Shown: in pieces, positions 32,239 through 42,166 of the stretch
Position numbering within the stretch: position 1 is the first letter of the stretch
How the letters are laid out: each line of letters opens with the position of its first letter
Assembly (NCBI GenBank): GCA_016791145.1
Contig: JAEUNJ010000036.1
Span: 1-43,681 of the forward strand
Length of the DNA stretch: 43,681 nucleotides
Source of the DNA: Rhodocyclaceae bacterium
Lineage (GTDB): Bacteria > Pseudomonadota > Gammaproteobacteria > Burkholderiales > Rhodocyclaceae
Direction of reading: 5' to 3'
Position numbers and translations under genes: made by a program
The notes under the pieces: model-generated
Seen by the model: the letters and a program-made list of their open reading frames with translations, nothing else
Told to the model about the DNA's origin: nothing
The model's database searches: none

Positions 32239-32682
32239 TCAGCGGCTGCGCTCCACCAGGCGCCTCAGGGCCACGCCGAGGCGGTCTCCCTCCGGCAGTT
32301 GCTCCGCCAGGGAGGTGAGCGCCTGCTTCTGGCGGATGCCAATGGAAGCAGCCTGCTTCGGGGGTGGGCGTGAACTGGTGGTAATCGACGGTTGCACTTT
32401 TACGAGAATTTCGGTAGTTTTGCACCCTTCCATAACAAAACGGTCGATGAGCCGCGGCGCCAGTTGCCGCAGTTTCGAGGCCACCGCGCCGCTCGCGGCG
32501 TGGATGACGACCCTGCCCAGCTTGAGATTGGCAATGCGGCTGCTGCGCGCCAACATGGCCGGCACCGCATCCTCGTAGATTCGCTGGAGCTTCAAGAGCT
32601 GCCCCGCATGGGCCGTCAGGCGCGAGAGCGCGCCGTCGTCCTGCAGGCAATCGACGATGGGACGTGCGAAGCGGCGTTTCAT
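32239..32682 (-). CDS. dciA: DciA-type helicase-loading protein (DUF721)
   Basis: DciA loads the replicative helicase DnaB in bacteria that lack DnaC/DnaI-type loaders. The 147-residue protein has the DUF721 core: LLKLQRIYEDAVPAMLARSS, then ANLKLGRVVIHAASGAVASKLRQLAPRLID, with the conserved KLRQL segment. The C-terminal half (about 95–147) is charged and low in complexity. It lies in opposite orientation to all neighbours, with a 37-bp gap to the divergent M23 peptidase gene. The region around 32380–32440 is noticeably AT-richer than its surroundings. Confidence 0.85.
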   Translation of the reverse strand: MKRRFARPIVDCLQDDGALSRLTAHAGQLLKLQRIYEDAVPAMLARSSRIANLKLGRVVIHAASGAVASKLRQLAPRLIDRFVMEGCKTTEILVKVQPSITTSSRPPPKQAASIGIRQKQALTSLAEQLPEGDRLGVALRRLVERSR

Positions 32683-32719
32683 CGGGGGCGGGGCGTCAAG
32701 CCCGAGAAGGAGAGTGAGC

Positions 32720-33673
32720 GTGCATATTATTGTCGTCTCCGACCGCCTGGCAACCGCCAGGACCCTGACCCTGGGCTACCGGCACCTGGCCGGGCTCGCC
32801 GCCGCCTTCGTCGGGCTGGTGCTGCTGGTGTCTTCCCTCTTCTCCTACGTGACGGTCCGTCATGCGGCCGAGATCCGCCTCCCCTTCCTGCAGGACCTGG
32901 TCAAGGCGGTCACCGCCGAGGAAACCCGCTCCAGCCGCGAGTTCCTGCGCGAGAACCTGAATGCGATGGCCGTCAAGCTGGGCGAGATGCAGGCCCAGAT
33001 CACGCGCCTGGATTCCCTCGGGGAGCGCCTGGCCACCCTGGCCGGCGTGAAGCTGCAGGACCTGCGGCAGTCCGAGGCGGCCGACGGCCGGGACGGCCGC
33101 GGCGGCCCGCTGGTGCAGCCTTCGTCGCTTTCCGCCGCCGAACTGCAGCAGGCCGTGGATGCCCTGTCGCGGGTCGTCGAGGCGCGCAGCGACACCCTTT
33201 CACTGCTGGAGTCCCAGTTGTTCGAGGAGCGGGTCAAGAAGAACCTCCTGCCCACCAGCCTGCCCATCGACGGCCAGTGGAACGCCTCCGCCTACGGCTG
33301 GCGGATCGATCCCTTCACCGGCGAGCGCGCCCTGCACGAGGGTGTCGATTTCTCGGCCGAGGTCGGCACACCCGTCAAGGCCGCGGCGGCGGGCGTGGTG
33401 ACGCTGGCCGAGCGCCATCCGGAGTACGGGCTCGTCGTGGAGATCGACCACGGCAACGAACTGGCGACGCGCTATGCCCATGCGTCGAAGATCCACGTGG
33501 CCCCCGGCACCGTCGTGAAACGCGGCCAGCGGGTGGCCGACGTGGGTTCGTCGGGCCGTTCCACCGGCCCGCACCTGCACTTCGAAGTGCGCTACCGCGG
33601 GATCGCCCAGAACCCGAATCGCTTCCTCCAGCAGGCCCAGCAGAACGGCGCCAGGCACGTCGCCCGCCGCTGA
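32720..33673 (+). CDS. M23 family metallopeptidase with coiled coil (EnvC/NlpD-like fold)
   Basis: A 317-residue membrane-anchored peptidase. After a short cytoplasmic start and a membrane helix (about 25–48, LAGLAAAFVGLVLLVSSLFS) comes a coiled-coil region (about 60–190), then an LytM/M23 domain: YGWRIDPFTGERALHEGVDF (HxxxD zinc motif), LVVEIDHGNELATRYAH and GPHLHFEVRYRG (HxH). All the zinc ligands of an active endopeptidase appear to be present. GTG 32720 is chosen because AAGGAG lies 7 bp upstream (32707–32712); no good ATG exists. The same gene precedes secA in many betaproteobacteria. Confidence 0.9.
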   Translation: MHIIVVSDRLATARTLTLGYRHLAGLAAAFVGLVLLVSSLFSYVTVRHAAEIRLPFLQDLVKAVTAEETRSSREFLRENLNAMAVKLGEMQAQITRLDSLGERLATLAGVKLQDLRQSEAADGRDGRGGPLVQPSSLSAAELQQAVDALSRVVEARSDTLSLLESQLFEERVKKNLLPTSLPIDGQWNASAYGWRIDPFTGERALHEGVDFSAEVGTPVKAAAAGVVTLAERHPEYGLVVEIDHGNELATRYAHASKIHVAPGTVVKRGQRVADVGSSGRSTGPHLHFEVRYRGIAQNPNRFLQQAQQNGARHVARR

Positions 33674-33685
33674 TCCCGCAGCGTC

Positions 33686-33712
33686 CGCCCGGGCGCCCCG
33701 GGGGCCCGGGCG
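33686..33712 (+). terminator. GC-rich hairpin after the M23 peptidase gene
   Basis: CGCCCGGGC (33686–33694) pairs perfectly with GCCCGGGCG (33704–33712), beginning 12 bp after the stop codon. There is no T-run. Confidence 0.4.
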
Positions 33713-33750
33713 CCGCGACGCCCGGCCCGGGAAGTCGGCCGGGACCCCCA

Positions 33751-33759
33751 TGCTAAAAT
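33751..33759 (+). promoter_or_regulatory. Extended -10 element upstream of secA
   Basis: TGCTAAAAT (TGn plus TAAAAT) stands out in GC-rich DNA 82 bp before secA. No -35 match is needed for an extended -10 promoter and none is seen. No SecM-like leader peptide is apparent in the 168-bp gap. Confidence 0.5.
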
Positions 33760-33841
33760 CCTTTCCTTTTCCCCCCGCCCCGGCGGGGCCGGCAAGGGGC
33801 CTGCATTCGCCCGCGCCGCCGGCCGACACGGGACCTCCCAG

Positions 33842-36571
<2,730 letters not shown>

Positions 36572-36582
36572 CGCCGCGGGCG

Positions 36583-37572
36583 GTGGATCCCCTGCGCACC
36601 ATCGCCGAGGACGGGGCTGCCGTCCTCGTCCTCGACCAGACACGGTTGCCCGCGGACGAGGCCCATGTCCGGCTGGGCACCCTGGCCGAAGCCGCCCACG
36701 CGATCCGCAGCATGCAGGTCCGCGGTGCCCCCCTGATCGGGGCCACGGCCGCCTACGGCGTCGCCCTGGCCCTCGCCGAGGGGCGCTCGCTCGAGGAGTC
36801 GCTCGCCGTGCTGGCCGCCACGAGGCCCACCGCGGTGAACCTGCACTGGGCCCTCGAGCGCATGCGCCGGGCGCTCTCCGGCCTTCCGGAAGGCGGACTA
36901 ACCACGGCCGCCTGGCGGGAGGCCCGGGCGATCGCTGCCGAGGACGCGGCGGCGAACGCCGCCATCGGCCGCCACGGCCTGGCGCTGCTGGACCGGCCGC
37001 GGGACGGCAGGCGGCCATTGCAGGTGATGACCCATTGCAACGCCGGGTGGCTCGCCACCGTCGCCCACGGCACCGCCCTGGCGCCCATCTACGCCGCCAA
37101 GGATTCCGGGTTGCCGGTCCACGTCTGGGTCTCCGAGACCCGGCCGCGCAACCAGGGGCTGCTGACCGCCTGGGAACTGGCCCGGGCCGGCATCACCCAC
37201 ACGCTGGTCGCCGACAACGCGGCCGGCCTGCTCATGATGCAGGGACGCGTCGATTGCGTGATCGTCGGCGCCGACCGGATCGCCGCCAACGGCGACACGG
37301 CCAACAAGGTCGGCACCTACCTCAAGGCCCTCGCGGCCAAGGCCCACGGCGTGCCGTTCTATGTGGCCGCGCCGCTGTCGACGGTGGATTTCGACTGCCC
37401 CGCCGGGGACCGCATTCCCATCGAGGAGCGCGACGGCGCCGAACTCGGGGCGCCCCCCGGGGTTCCCGTGGGCAACCCGGCCTTCGACGTGACGCCGGCG
37501 GCGCTGATCGCGGCCTTCGTCACCGAGCGCGGTATCATTTCGCCAAGCCATCTTTTTCGAGCGAAATCGTGA
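36583..37572 (+). CDS. mtnA: S-methyl-5-thioribose-1-phosphate isomerase
   Basis: MtnA converts 5-methylthioribose 1-phosphate to the ribulose form in methionine salvage and can act on 5-deoxyribose 1-phosphate. The 329-residue protein has MQVRGAPLIGATAAYG near 45, THCNAGWLATVAHGTALAPI near 150 (catalytic Cys about 152), ETRPRNQGLLTAWEL near 185 and VIVGADRIAANGDTANKVGTY near 228 (catalytic Asp about 231). GTG 36583, 11 bp after secA, is the most plausible start; there is no ATG. No mtnB, mtnC or mtnD gene is nearby. The FucA-like aldolase three genes downstream suggests the dihydroxyacetone-phosphate shunt variant instead. Confidence 0.93.
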   Translation: MDPLRTIAEDGAAVLVLDQTRLPADEAHVRLGTLAEAAHAIRSMQVRGAPLIGATAAYGVALALAEGRSLEESLAVLAATRPTAVNLHWALERMRRALSGLPEGGLTTAAWREARAIAAEDAAANAAIGRHGLALLDRPRDGRRPLQVMTHCNAGWLATVAHGTALAPIYAAKDSGLPVHVWVSETRPRNQGLLTAWELARAGITHTLVADNAAGLLMMQGRVDCVIVGADRIAANGDTANKVGTYLKALAAKAHGVPFYVAAPLSTVDFDCPAGDRIPIEERDGAELGAPPGVPVGNPAFDVTPAALIAAFVTERGIISPSHLFRAKS

Positions 37573-37820
37573 GAGTCGTCGGCAAGGAACCCCTTCCCCC
37601 CGCGTCCAACCAGCCGACTGCCGCCAACCTGGAGGCCGCGGATCTGTTCATGGCCCAATTGCGCGGCCTCTGCGGTGGCCCGCGCCGCTATTTCCCCAAG
37701 GGTGTCTATCGATATCGTAGCCATGAGGAAGCGGATTTGGCAGTCCTGGCCTTCGTGGCGCGTGACATGGCCAACCTCATGATCGAGCGGGAACATGGCG
37801 CAGGAAAAGTTCGCGCGTGA
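37569..37820 (+). CDS. Small hypothetical protein paired with a nucleotidyltransferase
   Basis: An 83-residue product starting with GTG 37569 inside the mtnA stop (GTGA) and overlapping the next gene by 26 bp. The C-terminal part GPRRYFPKGVYRYRSHEEADL resembles small proteins found before predicted nucleotidyltransferases in other bacteria, from memory. Both the overlap and the pairing suggest it is the partner (antitoxin-like or regulatory) of the downstream protein, but the role is not shown. Confidence 0.65.
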   Translation: MRVVGKEPLPPASNQPTAANLEAADLFMAQLRGLCGGPRRYFPKGVYRYRSHEEADLAVLAFVARDMANLMIEREHGAGKVRA

Positions 37821-38289
37821 CGCGACGCTCGACGACCTGAAGCGCGTCATCGGGGCGCTGAACGCTGCCGGCGTTGATTACTTCCTGATCGGCGGCTACG
37901 CGCTTGCCGCTCACGGCCACAGGCGCGCGACGCGTGACATCGACATCCTCGTTCCGCCGACCCGGGAGACGGGGGAAAAGGTCAGGCGGGCACTGCTGCT
38001 GTTGCCGGACGGCGCGGCCCGCGACATCGATCCCGCGTGGTTCGAGGAAGGTGACACGATTCGGGTTGCCGACGAGTTCGTCGTCGACGTGATGTTCAAC
38101 GCCTGCGGCGAGAGCTACGAATCCCTGAGGCCGTTTGCCCGGACGGTGCGCTTCGACGACGGGACCGAAATACGCACCCTGGATCTGGAGGGCCTGTTGC
38201 GGACCAAGCAAACGTCCCGGGGAAAGGACGAAGAGGATCGCCTTTTCATCGAGACCGCGTTGCGCTTGTGGCGCCAGCGGCATGACTGA
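37795..38289 (+). CDS. Predicted nucleotidyltransferase, toxin–antitoxin-like
   Basis: A 164-residue protein of the DNA polymerase beta-like nucleotidyltransferase fold. LIGGYALAAHGHRRATRDIDILV (residues about 32–55) supplies the Gly-Gly loop and the two metal-binding Asp residues of the DxD motif; FVVDVMFNAC near 95 may supply the third Asp. Members of this group include AbiEii/MenT-like toxins and antibiotic-modifying enzymes; the substrate here is unknown. Codon use (many gcg, acg and cgt) and base composition look different from secA and mtnA, hinting at acquisition. It overlaps the aldolase start by 8 bp. Confidence 0.8.
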   Translation: MAQEKFARDATLDDLKRVIGALNAAGVDYFLIGGYALAAHGHRRATRDIDILVPPTRETGEKVRRALLLLPDGAARDIDPAWFEEGDTIRVADEFVVDVMFNACGESYESLRPFARTVRFDDGTEIRTLDLEGLLRTKQTSRGKDEEDRLFIETALRLWRQRHD

Positions 38290-38911
38290 CCTCCACGCCG
38301 CCGTCCTCGGCACCGCCCGCGCCATGAATGCCGCGGGCATCAACCGGGGCACGGCCGGCAACGTCAGCGCCCGGGCCGACGGCGGTTTCGTGGTCACGCC
38401 CACCGGCATGTCCTACGATGCCTGCGTCGCGGAGGACATGGTGGCCGTGGGCATGGACGGCACGCCCTCCGGCCGCCGCAAGCCGTCCTCGGAATGGCGC
38501 TTCCACCGGGACATCTATGCCGCCCGCCCCGAGGTCGGGGCGGTGATCCACACCCACTCCCCCTTCGCCACCAGCCTGGCCTGCATGGGCACCGGCATCC
38601 CGGCCTTCCACTACATGGTGGCCCGCTTCGGCGGGGCGGACGTGCGTTGCGCGGACTACGCGACCTTCGGCACCCAGGCCCTGTCGGACGCGGTCCTGGC
38701 CGCCCTCGATGGACGCCGGGGCTGCCTGATGGCCCATCACGGCATGGTAGTGGCGGGTGGCGACCTGGGCGACGCCCTGGCCCTGGCCATCGAACTGGAG
38801 GGCCTGGCGGAGCAGTACTGGCGGGTGCTGCAGATCGGCGGCCCCCGCCTGTTGCCCGGCGACGAGATGGCGCGGGTGCTCGAGAAGTTCCGGGACTACG
38901 GCCGGCAGTGA
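38282..38911 (+). CDS. Class II aldolase, FucA-like
   Basis: A 209-residue class II aldolase/adducin-family enzyme. Motifs follow L-fuculose-1-phosphate aldolase closely: GINRGTAGNVSAR near residue 19, TPTGMSYD, KPSSEWRFHRDIY (catalytic Glu) near 70, the zinc ligands VIHTHSPFATS near 93, HYMVARFGG, YATFGTQALSD and MAHHGMVV (His pair) near 155. It does not resemble MtnB dehydratase. Next to mtnA it probably cleaves 5-deoxyribulose or 5-methylthioribulose 1-phosphate to dihydroxyacetone phosphate plus an aldehyde; this is inference from family and context. Confidence 0.85.
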   Translation: MTDLHAAVLGTARAMNAAGINRGTAGNVSARADGGFVVTPTGMSYDACVAEDMVAVGMDGTPSGRRKPSSEWRFHRDIYAARPEVGAVIHTHSPFATSLACMGTGIPAFHYMVARFGGADVRCADYATFGTQALSDAVLAALDGRRGCLMAHHGMVVAGGDLGDALALAIELEGLAEQYWRVLQIGGPRLLPGDEMARVLEKFRDYGRQ

Positions 38912-38955
38912 CCGGTCGGCCGGACGGTATCCCGGGACGTGCCGCCCACCGGCAG

Positions 38956-38984
38956 TTGCGCGGGGTTGCCCGATCCGGTAGGAT
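38956..38984 (+). promoter_or_regulatory. Promoter of the Phd/VapC pair
   Basis: TTGCGC (38956–38961) and TAGGAT (38979–38984) with a 17-bp spacer, placing the transcription start near 38991, inside the palindrome described next. Confidence 0.5.
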
Positions 38985-39000
38985 GTGACCACAGTCACAT
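38983..39000 (+). promoter_or_regulatory. 18-bp palindrome over the transcription start (operator; CRP-site-like)
   Basis: ATGTGA (38983–38988), CCACAG, TCACAT (38995–39000) is an interrupted perfect palindrome with the TGTGA-N6-TCACA layout of CRP/Vfr sites. Its location over the predicted start of the antitoxin–toxin transcript is the position for autorepression by a Phd-type antitoxin, so either reading is possible. Confidence 0.6.
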
Positions 39001-39016
39001 GACCAGGGGCATTCCG

Positions 39017-39250
39017 ATGAGTATCCGGGTATCGAAGTCCCAGTTCAAGGCCAAGGCGCTGGAGTACTTTCGTCTGGTCGAATCGAGCGGCGAGGCGGTC
39101 GTGGTGACGGATCGTGGCGAGCCCAGCCTGGAGGTTCGTCCTTATGCGTCGCACGCCCGCGCTCCGCTGGATGTCCTGCGTGGCACCGTGCTGCGCTACG
39201 ACGATCCGACGGCGCCGGTCGCGGAAGACGATTGGGAAGCGCAGGCATGA
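39017..39250 (+). CDS. Type II antitoxin, Phd/YefM family
   Basis: A 77-residue protein. SKSQFKAKALEYFRLVESSG followed by EAVVVTDRGEPSLEVRPY is the Phd/YefM N-terminal DNA-binding domain; the acidic C-terminal part (RYDDPTAPVAEDDWEAQA) would wrap the toxin. The stop overlaps the downstream vapC start (ATGA), the usual antitoxin-first order. AGGGG at 39004–39008 precedes ATG 39017. Confidence 0.88.
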   Translation: MSIRVSKSQFKAKALEYFRLVESSGEAVVVTDRGEPSLEVRPYASHARAPLDVLRGTVLRYDDPTAPVAEDDWEAQA

Positions 39251-39645
39251 TCGTCCTCGACACCCACACGCTTGTCTGGTGGGCATCGGGAATCAAGGCG
39301 CAAGTTTCGGTCGCGGCAATGGAAGCCATCGAAGCCGAGATGGCGGGCGGCGATATCCTCGTATCGTCCATTTCCGCCTGGGAACTCGCCATGCTGGTCG
39401 ACCGAGGGCGAATCGACCTGTCGATGGACATCGAACGGTGGCTGTCCGTGGTGGGACAGATCGAGGCGGTCCGCTTCGTGCCGATGGACAACGAAATCGC
39501 CCTCAAGAGCGTCGCGCTGCCCGGAGAATTCCACAAGGATCCGGCCGACCGGATCATCGTGGCCACCGCCCGCAAGTTCGCTGCGCCGCTGGTGACGGCG
39601 GACGAACGAATCCGCGCCTATCCGCACGTCAAGACGATCTGGTAA
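39247..39645 (+). CDS. vapC: VapC-type PIN-domain ribonuclease toxin
   Basis: A 132-residue PIN-domain protein with the acidic active-site set: VLDTHTLVWW (Asp at residue 5), SSISAWELAMLV (Glu near 48), KDPADRIIVATA (Asp near 101) and TADERIRAY (Asp near 119). VapC toxins cleave tRNA or rRNA when freed from their antitoxin. ATG 39247 overlaps the antitoxin stop; a short upstream extension in the same frame is not used. Confidence 0.9.
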   Translation: MIVLDTHTLVWWASGIKAQVSVAAMEAIEAEMAGGDILVSSISAWELAMLVDRGRIDLSMDIERWLSVVGQIEAVRFVPMDNEIALKSVALPGEFHKDPADRIIVATARKFAAPLVTADERIRAYPHVKTIW

Positions 39646-39933
39646 CGGACGGGGCGCAACCGCCGCGAGGGCCGGACCGCCGATTGCTCCACAAACCTCG
39701 CCACGCACGCACGGACGGAGAGAACGGCAACTACCCTGCATGCCGCACCACCCAGGCACGTAGACGCGGAGAGCGGCGCACCATCGAGGGCTTGCGCGGG
39801 GATTCGCGGGGGACGCGGCATCGCTCGACAGGTGGGGAGCCCCGCCTTTCGTTGATGCCCGGTCCTGGTGGTGTGACCTGGATTTCCGACCGGGGCCAGG
39901 GGCGGCCGTGTCCGACCGCCGTCCGGCGGACCC
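39646..39933. other. Gene-free gap between vapC and the HEPN gene
   Basis: 288 bp between convergent genes. No open frame with supporting signals, RNA gene or clear terminator was seen. Codon-like periodicity is weak, and it may be decayed coding DNA. Confidence 0.4.
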
Positions 39934-40320
39934 TCAGGCGGCGGCGAGCCGCGACAGCCAGGTCTCCATCAGGGCCCGATAAGCGCCCAGCGCGGCGAAA
40001 ATCTCGTTCGCAAGCGCCTCGTTGTATGTGTGAGAAGTGAGGTTGCGATGGTCCACCATGGCCATCGCCAGCGCGGCCTCCTGCTCCTCGAGCAGTCCGT
40101 TCTCCAGGGACGCCCGGATCACGGGTTTGGGCGCTCCCAGCCGGGTGCCGAACCGCTCGGTGAGCACGGCCTGAGCGGCCTTCCAGACCGCCTCGAAGGA
40201 GAACTCGAAACGCTGGATCGCGGCGTCGCGCACGATCGCATCGAACGGATGCGATTCGAGTTCCCGCAGCCGCGCGAGTGCCCGTTCCGCCTGGGCGATC
40301 CTTTGTCCTAGCCGTCCCAC
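39934..40320 (-). CDS. hepT: HEPN-domain toxin, HepT type (nucleotidyltransferase substrate-binding family)
   Basis: A 128-residue all-helical protein. The motif HRNLTSHTY (near residues 92–100) is the R-x4-H-x-Y signature of HepT toxins, in which Arg and His form the ribonuclease site and the Tyr is AMPylated by the partner MntA. FEFSFEAVWKAAQAVL near 45 is the conserved helix of the HI0074 family. GTG 40320 is the only sensible start and overlaps the mntA end by 13 bp. Confidence 0.87.
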   Translation of the reverse strand: MGRLGQRIAQAERALARLRELESHPFDAIVRDAAIQRFEFSFEAVWKAAQAVLTERFGTRLGAPKPVIRASLENGLLEEQEAALAMAMVDHRNLTSHTYNEALANEIFAALGAYRALMETWLSRLAAA

Positions 40321-40637
40321 GGAATCCCCTCCCGGCTCACCGCCGCAGCCAATTCCGGATCGGCACCCGCCAGGTCCACGAGATCGACCCTGAAAGGAAG
40401 CGAGGACTCCTCCAGGCATTCCCGGGCGGCCGCCAGGACTTCCCGGGGCAGTGGTTGTCCGGCGGCGACGGCGATGTCGATATCCGAACCCGGACAGGCG
40501 TCGCCACGCGCACGGGAGCCGAAAAGGATCAGGCGCGCTCCGAGTGGCGTCAGCAGCGGGGCGAGGCAGCGCTGGATCTCCTGCCGGTATTCGGGCGCCA
40601 GAAGGACGGGGGGCTCCGCGATCGAGGCTTTGCTCAT
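40308..40637 (-). CDS. mntA: MNT-type nucleotidyltransferase antitoxin
   Basis: A 109-residue minimal nucleotidyltransferase with LILFGSRARGDACPGSDIDIAV (residues about 36–57), which holds the GSxxxGD loop and the DID metal site. In MntA/HepT pairs this enzyme inactivates the HEPN toxin by adding AMP to Tyr. It is translated first, upstream of and overlapping hepT. No ribosome-binding site is visible before ATG 40637, and the predicted transcription start is only about two bases upstream. Confidence 0.87.
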   Translation of the reverse strand: MSKASIAEPPVLLAPEYRQEIQRCLAPLLTPLGARLILFGSRARGDACPGSDIDIAVAAGQPLPREVLAAARECLEESSLPFRVDLVDLAGADPELAAAVSREGIPWDG

Positions 40638-40645
40638 GGGAGCGG

Positions 40646-40674
40646 AATGTACGGTCCGTCAATCGACCGGTCAA
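40646..40674 (-). promoter_or_regulatory. Promoter of the mntA–hepT pair
   Basis: On the minus strand TTGACC (40674–40669) and TACATT (40651–40646) are 17 bp apart. Transcription should begin near 40639, almost at the mntA ATG (40637). The -35 box abuts the T-run of the porin terminator. Confidence 0.65.
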
Positions 40675-40675
40675 C

Positions 40676-40703
40676 AAAAAAACGGCCACCCGAAGGTGGC
40701 CGT
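40676..40703 (-). terminator. Rho-independent terminator of the porin gene
   Basis: On the minus strand ACGGCCACC (40703–40695), loop TTCG, and GGTGGCCGT (40690–40682) form a perfect 9-bp stem followed by an uninterrupted T-run (through 40676). It begins 21 bp after the porin stop and is the best terminator in the window. Confidence 0.92.
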
Positions 40704-40723
40704 CTTCGTTCGACCGGAGTCGA

Positions 40724-41968
40724 TCAGAACGCGTGACGCACGTTGAACTGCAGGACGCGCGGATCGGCACCGTAGGGCAGGGCACCGGCAACGGCCTGGG
40801 AGCCAGACACGCTGCTGGAGGGATGCCAACCGTCGTACCGGCCGTTCTGGCCGTTGTTGATGGCCAGGTAGGAGGCAGCCACGGAGGTCCGCTTGGACAG
40901 GGCGTACTCGTAGCCCAGGGTCCACATGCGGGCCTTGGAATCGCCCAGGGTGGAGTTCACGCCGAGGGCGTTGGTCTTCAGGTTGCCGGCCCAGGCGTAG
41001 GTGAAGTTGACCTTGTGGGCGCCAGTCGTGTACTGGATCGGCAGGGCCCAGGCGGTACGCTCGCGGCGGGAATGCACGCCGACGTTGCCACCGGTGGCGG
41101 CGACGCCGAGGGCAGCCAGGACGTTGTTGCCGTCAGCCACTTCGACCTTGTTCTTGTCCCACACCAGGCCGATCTTCAGGCCCATCGGGAAGGTGTAGGC
41201 GGCGCCCAGGCGGTTGGCACGGACGTTGACACCGGAGTCGCCGGCGGCCGGGGTGACCGGGATCGCACCGACGTTGTTGGCGCGCAGGTGGGCGAAGAAG
41301 ACATGGATCGGGCCGTTGGTGTACTTGGGATTGAAGTACCAGCCCTTCTCCTTGCCGGCCATGTTGGCGCGGGTGTCTTCGTTCGCGTTCGCGCCGATGG
41401 TGGCGCTGTAGGCGATCAGGGCGTCGAAGCCGGAGAAGTTCGGGGTCGCGTAGGCGACGACGTTGTTCAGGCGGCCGCCGAAGCCGTTGCCGTTGCCGTT
41501 GGTGTGCAGGATGCTCAGGGAGCTGGTGGCGAGGCCATGGCCGTCGGCCAGACCCATGCCATCAACGCCGGCGACGGAGTTGTAGTAGGCGTCCCACTTG
41601 CCCATCAGGGCCATGCCCCAGCCACCCTTCAGGCCGACGGCGGTGTTGCGGGTGCCGATGCCGGTGGAGGTGGCGCCGGCGCCCTGGGCGCCCGTCGTGC
41701 CGATGTTGTCGGAGGTGCCGATGGCGGACTCGACCTGGAAGAAGGCAGCCATGCCGCCACCCAGGTTCTCCTCACCGGAGAAGCGGATGTTGGAGTTGTT
41801 GTCCTCGACGCGGGCACGGGAGGTCAGGCTGGCACCGGCGACGGTGGCGCCCTTGGCGGACACGTCGGCGAAACCGACCTTCATCTGGCCGGAGATGGTG
41901 ACGTTGGACTGGGCGAAGGCGGCGCTGGAGAGGCCAGCGATGGCCAGGGCGATCAGTTTCTTTTGCAT
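40724..41968 (-). CDS. Outer-membrane porin (Gram-negative Porin_4 type)
   Basis: A 414-residue trimeric-porin-type beta barrel. The signal peptide MQKKLIALAIAGLSSAAFA is followed by QSNVTISGQMKVGFAD, the usual first strand. The body shows alternating aromatic/small residue strands (SNIRFSGEENLGGGMAAFFQ, ALMGKWDAYYNS, TWALPIQ-like strands), and the protein ends ...LQFNVRHAF with the C-terminal Phe recognised by the BAM complex. Codon use is strongly biased, as expected for a highly expressed gene. A good AGGAGA (41979–41974) precedes the ATG. It follows the trp terminator and probably has its own promoter within 41980–42098, which I could not pin down. Confidence 0.95.
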   Translation of the reverse strand: MQKKLIALAIAGLSSAAFAQSNVTISGQMKVGFADVSAKGATVAGASLTSRARVEDNNSNIRFSGEENLGGGMAAFFQVESAIGTSDNIGTTGAQGAGATSTGIGTRNTAVGLKGGWGMALMGKWDAYYNSVAGVDGMGLADGHGLATSSLSILHTNGNGNGFGGRLNNVVAYATPNFSGFDALIAYSATIGANANEDTRANMAGKEKGWYFNPKYTNGPIHVFFAHLRANNVGAIPVTPAAGDSGVNVRANRLGAAYTFPMGLKIGLVWDKNKVEVADGNNVLAALGVAATGGNVGVHSRRERTAWALPIQYTTGAHKVNFTYAWAGNLKTNALGVNSTLGDSKARMWTLGYEYALSKRTSVAASYLAINNGQNGRYDGWHPSSSVSGSQAVAGALPYGADPRVLQFNVRHAF

Positions 41969-42098
41969 AGATTTCTCCTAAGTTGTGGAACCGTGCTTCG
42001 GCAATGACTCCACGTGGTTGGCCACTGCCTCTGCCCGATAAAGCCGACCGTTTCCGGCGACTGGCTGAATTCTGCCCGGCGCCCGGCGGCAAGACGAG

Positions 42099-42118
42099 AA
42101 AAACCGGCGGCGCGCCGG
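42099..42118 (-). terminator. Rho-independent terminator after trpC
   Basis: On the minus strand CCGGCG (42118–42113), loop CGC, CGCCGG (42109–42104) is followed by a T5 run (42103–42099) and TC-rich sequence. It starts 48 bp after the trpC stop and would separate the trp operon from the porin gene. Confidence 0.7.
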
Positions 42119-42166
42119 GGGTCGCAACCGCCTTTGTCGCTTTTCTGCAACAGGGGCGCGGGGCCC

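Noticed and set aside
33674..33841. SecM-like arrest peptide upstream of secA
   Set aside because: No open frame with a signal peptide or arrest motif was found in the 168-bp gap.
39646..39933. Short open frames in the gap after vapC
   Set aside because: No start signal, recognised motif or coding-like codon pattern; left as unassigned.
42004..42025. CCACGTGG palindrome in the porin leader as an operator
   Set aside because: A single 8-bp palindrome in GC-rich DNA without other support.
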